From contig JAZGTH010000101.1 of assembly GCA_036877525.1 (NCBI GenBank), positions 62,001 to 126,000 of the forward strand: 64,000 nucleotides of DNA, written 5' to 3'. The DNA comes from Chromobotia macracanthus. Its lineage: Eukaryota; Chordata; Actinopteri; Cypriniformes; Botiidae. Both the position numbers and the translations under genes were made by a program. The stretch's first letter is position 1. Every line of letters starts with the position of its first letter. The notes under the pieces were generated by a model, which was given only the letters and a program-made list of their open reading frames with translations, was not told the origin of the DNA and searched no databases. This document shows positions 62,401 to 64,000 of this stretch, in pieces.

Positions 62401-64000
62401 TTTATAATGTATAACATAAGGGAAAATCATATGACATGATTTTGTGATGGTATTTTGATAGCCTCACTCCTGATTTTCATTTTATGAAGTTGAACAGCAG
62501 AAACCTTCTTCCTAACCTTTCCTTTTAATGAAACGATAACAGAATTTACATATTTAAGTAAACTGTCTATTCAAATCCTGTCTATTTTTGGCAAGTAAAT
62601 TTTAATGGCAATAGCTTTTTATGTGCATTTATTTGTTTCATGTGACAGTTGTAAGTCTAAAGTAGATCTAAAGCTTAAACTTGTCTTGAGGGTGGCAGCC
62701 AGACTGACTTTTGGAGTGTGACAAGCATGAACGGTGCATTCTGGGATCAGGGAATTCAGAATTAGTTACTGGTACATGTCTCAGACTTTTTGACACTAAT
62801 GAATAGATTTCAGGAGCTTTGCTACTGTCGTGGTCCTTAAAAAGGTCAAATGGGGGATTTTTGTTTAGCCAGATATTTTTGAAGGGATGATTCTTTTTTA
62901 AAGAAAGCTGAAAATGGAACAAAATACCAAGTGTAGATTCTGTGCTACCTTTTCCTCTATTACAGGTTCGATCTTTGCCAATTCAAGCTCGGCCGGTTGA
63001 CCTTTGTTAATGTTCTGATTTGCTGCTACTCAACAAATAACCTTTAATAAAGACATTCTTAACATTTTATTTAATGGTTGGTGGTGAAAATCCAGTAAAA
63101 TCGCTTGTTTGCTTACCTTTTGCAATTAGACATTGTTTAATAGCAGAGCATAAAACTACTCTTTTTGGTCTTTTTAGGGAAAATGAATATTGCACAACTG
63201 TGCTAATTTGTTCACAGTTTTCTGCAGCAGCTGCTGAGGTAATTATTTGCATTCATAATTAGGCCTGTAGTTTAAAGATCAAGCTAAAGACCAATATTTT
63301 TTCTCCCCGGGCAATAGGGATTATCAAAAGTTCAGTTAGAAGGTTTGTTTATTGTATCCAAAATTGGTGAATACATTTTGTCAAAATGTACCCACCCTTA
63401 GTTTGTTTCGTTCTTCTGTGGGACACACAAGGAAAAATTTTAAGAATTTTTAAAGAATGTTAATTTTAAATAAGCTCTTGTGACTTCAGTGAAGGACATG
63501 CACACAAACCCACATGCCCAAATGTCACTTACTTTCCAGTTTTTATCAGGTGTTTATTTGACCCAGTGATAATGTTTAGAAACTTTAGAGAGTCTAGTCA
63601 ACTTTTAGAGTCTAGTCACAGTGATGGTTGGAAAATGTGTGTGCATGAATAAGTTTTGAGTGACTCAAAATGCCAACCTAAGATTGAACGTCAGATATGT
63701 GGGGCAACCAGCTGTATTAACAACTCGCTCGTCTCCCTCAGAAATATTTGCATAATCATTTAAATTGATAATTGACATTTTCAACATATGGGAGAATGCT
63801 CCCCTCAACCTGAGTGATTTTAGCTCTCACTCTGGTGCATATAGCTGAATTAATTTTATCTGACAGAAATGGCTCAACTGGAGTAACATTTTGATTGAAA
63901 ATCTAAAGTAAAATGCATTTAACTTGAAGACAGTGGCACCCTCTTCTGCACTGTTCCCGACTCCAGGTTCTCTGAGTCTGCAGTCGCTGAGAGATTTAGT
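59453..64000 (+). other. Intron-like DNA to the window end, no exon seen
   Basis: AT-rich. A short T/A repeat patch (TTTATTTATTTATTTTGG) lies near 61502-61518 and a MITE remnant near 63380-63460. Open frames reach 94 codons and none is recognised. The last 60 bp are GC-richer but contain no identifiable exon. Confidence 0.55.
63380..63460. mobile_element. Eroded MITE fragment
   Basis: TTCTTCTGTGGGACACACAA followed by GGAAAAATTTTAAGAAT resembles the internal TTCTTCTGTGGAACACAAAA segment seen in the copy at 59174. Both ends are lost. Confidence 0.45.

Noticed and set aside
1..64000. CRISPR array, phage, integron or bacterial defence system
   Set aside because: The window is vertebrate genomic DNA; no regularly spaced repeats with unique spacers or prokaryotic gene organisation occur.
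1..64000. Autonomous transposase, reverse transcriptase or endogenous retrovirus genes
   Set aside because: No frame showed recognisable transposase, polymerase or gag/env features; all mobile elements seen are short and non-coding.

Overview
This is a vertebrate, almost certainly teleost and probably cyprinid, nuclear genomic window. The evidence is an intron-split pannexin gene with GT-AG junctions, an AT-rich low-density background, many microsatellites, a tRNA-derived SINE with the fish-type 'GCTTTGGATAAAAGCGTCTG' tail, and several short non-autonomous DNA transposons whose ends resemble families abundant in carp and zebrafish. There are no bacterial-type genes, CRISPR arrays, rRNA or intact tRNA genes. 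Family names come from memory of protein and repeat families, not from a database search. || Layout: (1) 1-1695 is the 5' flank of panx3, ending in a small transposon only about 90 bp before the start codon. (2) 1696-5118 is a complete four-coding-exon panx3 (pannexin 3) on the + strand, 455 codons plus stop, with an acidic, probably coiled-coil segment and a hydrophobic C-terminal tail beyond the mammalian protein length. A possible polyadenylation signal lies at 5443. (3) 5449-27540 is a gene-poor spacer with decayed transposons, microsatellites, a CpG-rich patch at 7550-7745 and unusually complex blocks that may be conserved regulatory DNA. (4) 27540-27910 has a CCAAT-box promoter-like segment followed by one coding exon of 20 codons plus one base. 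It encodes a signal peptide and ends at a phase-1 GT donor; its length, phase and sequence fit an alternative first exon of an IgLON cell-adhesion gene, most like neurotrimin (ntm) and next opcml. (5) 27911-64000 would then be the start of a very long first intron. It holds a SINE, transposons, a 300-bp pyrimidine microsatellite, an internally palindromic tandem duplication, a perfect 15-bp-arm palindrome, and several homeodomain-site-rich candidate enhancer blocks. || How the parts work together: panx3 makes a large-pore membrane channel (in mammals, in bone and cartilage), and IgLON genes make GPI-anchored neuronal adhesion proteins. They are independent genes; the non-coding DNA between and inside them is the main place for new biology here. 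Most open reading frames of 60-160 codons are chance or low-complexity frames and are not annotated.
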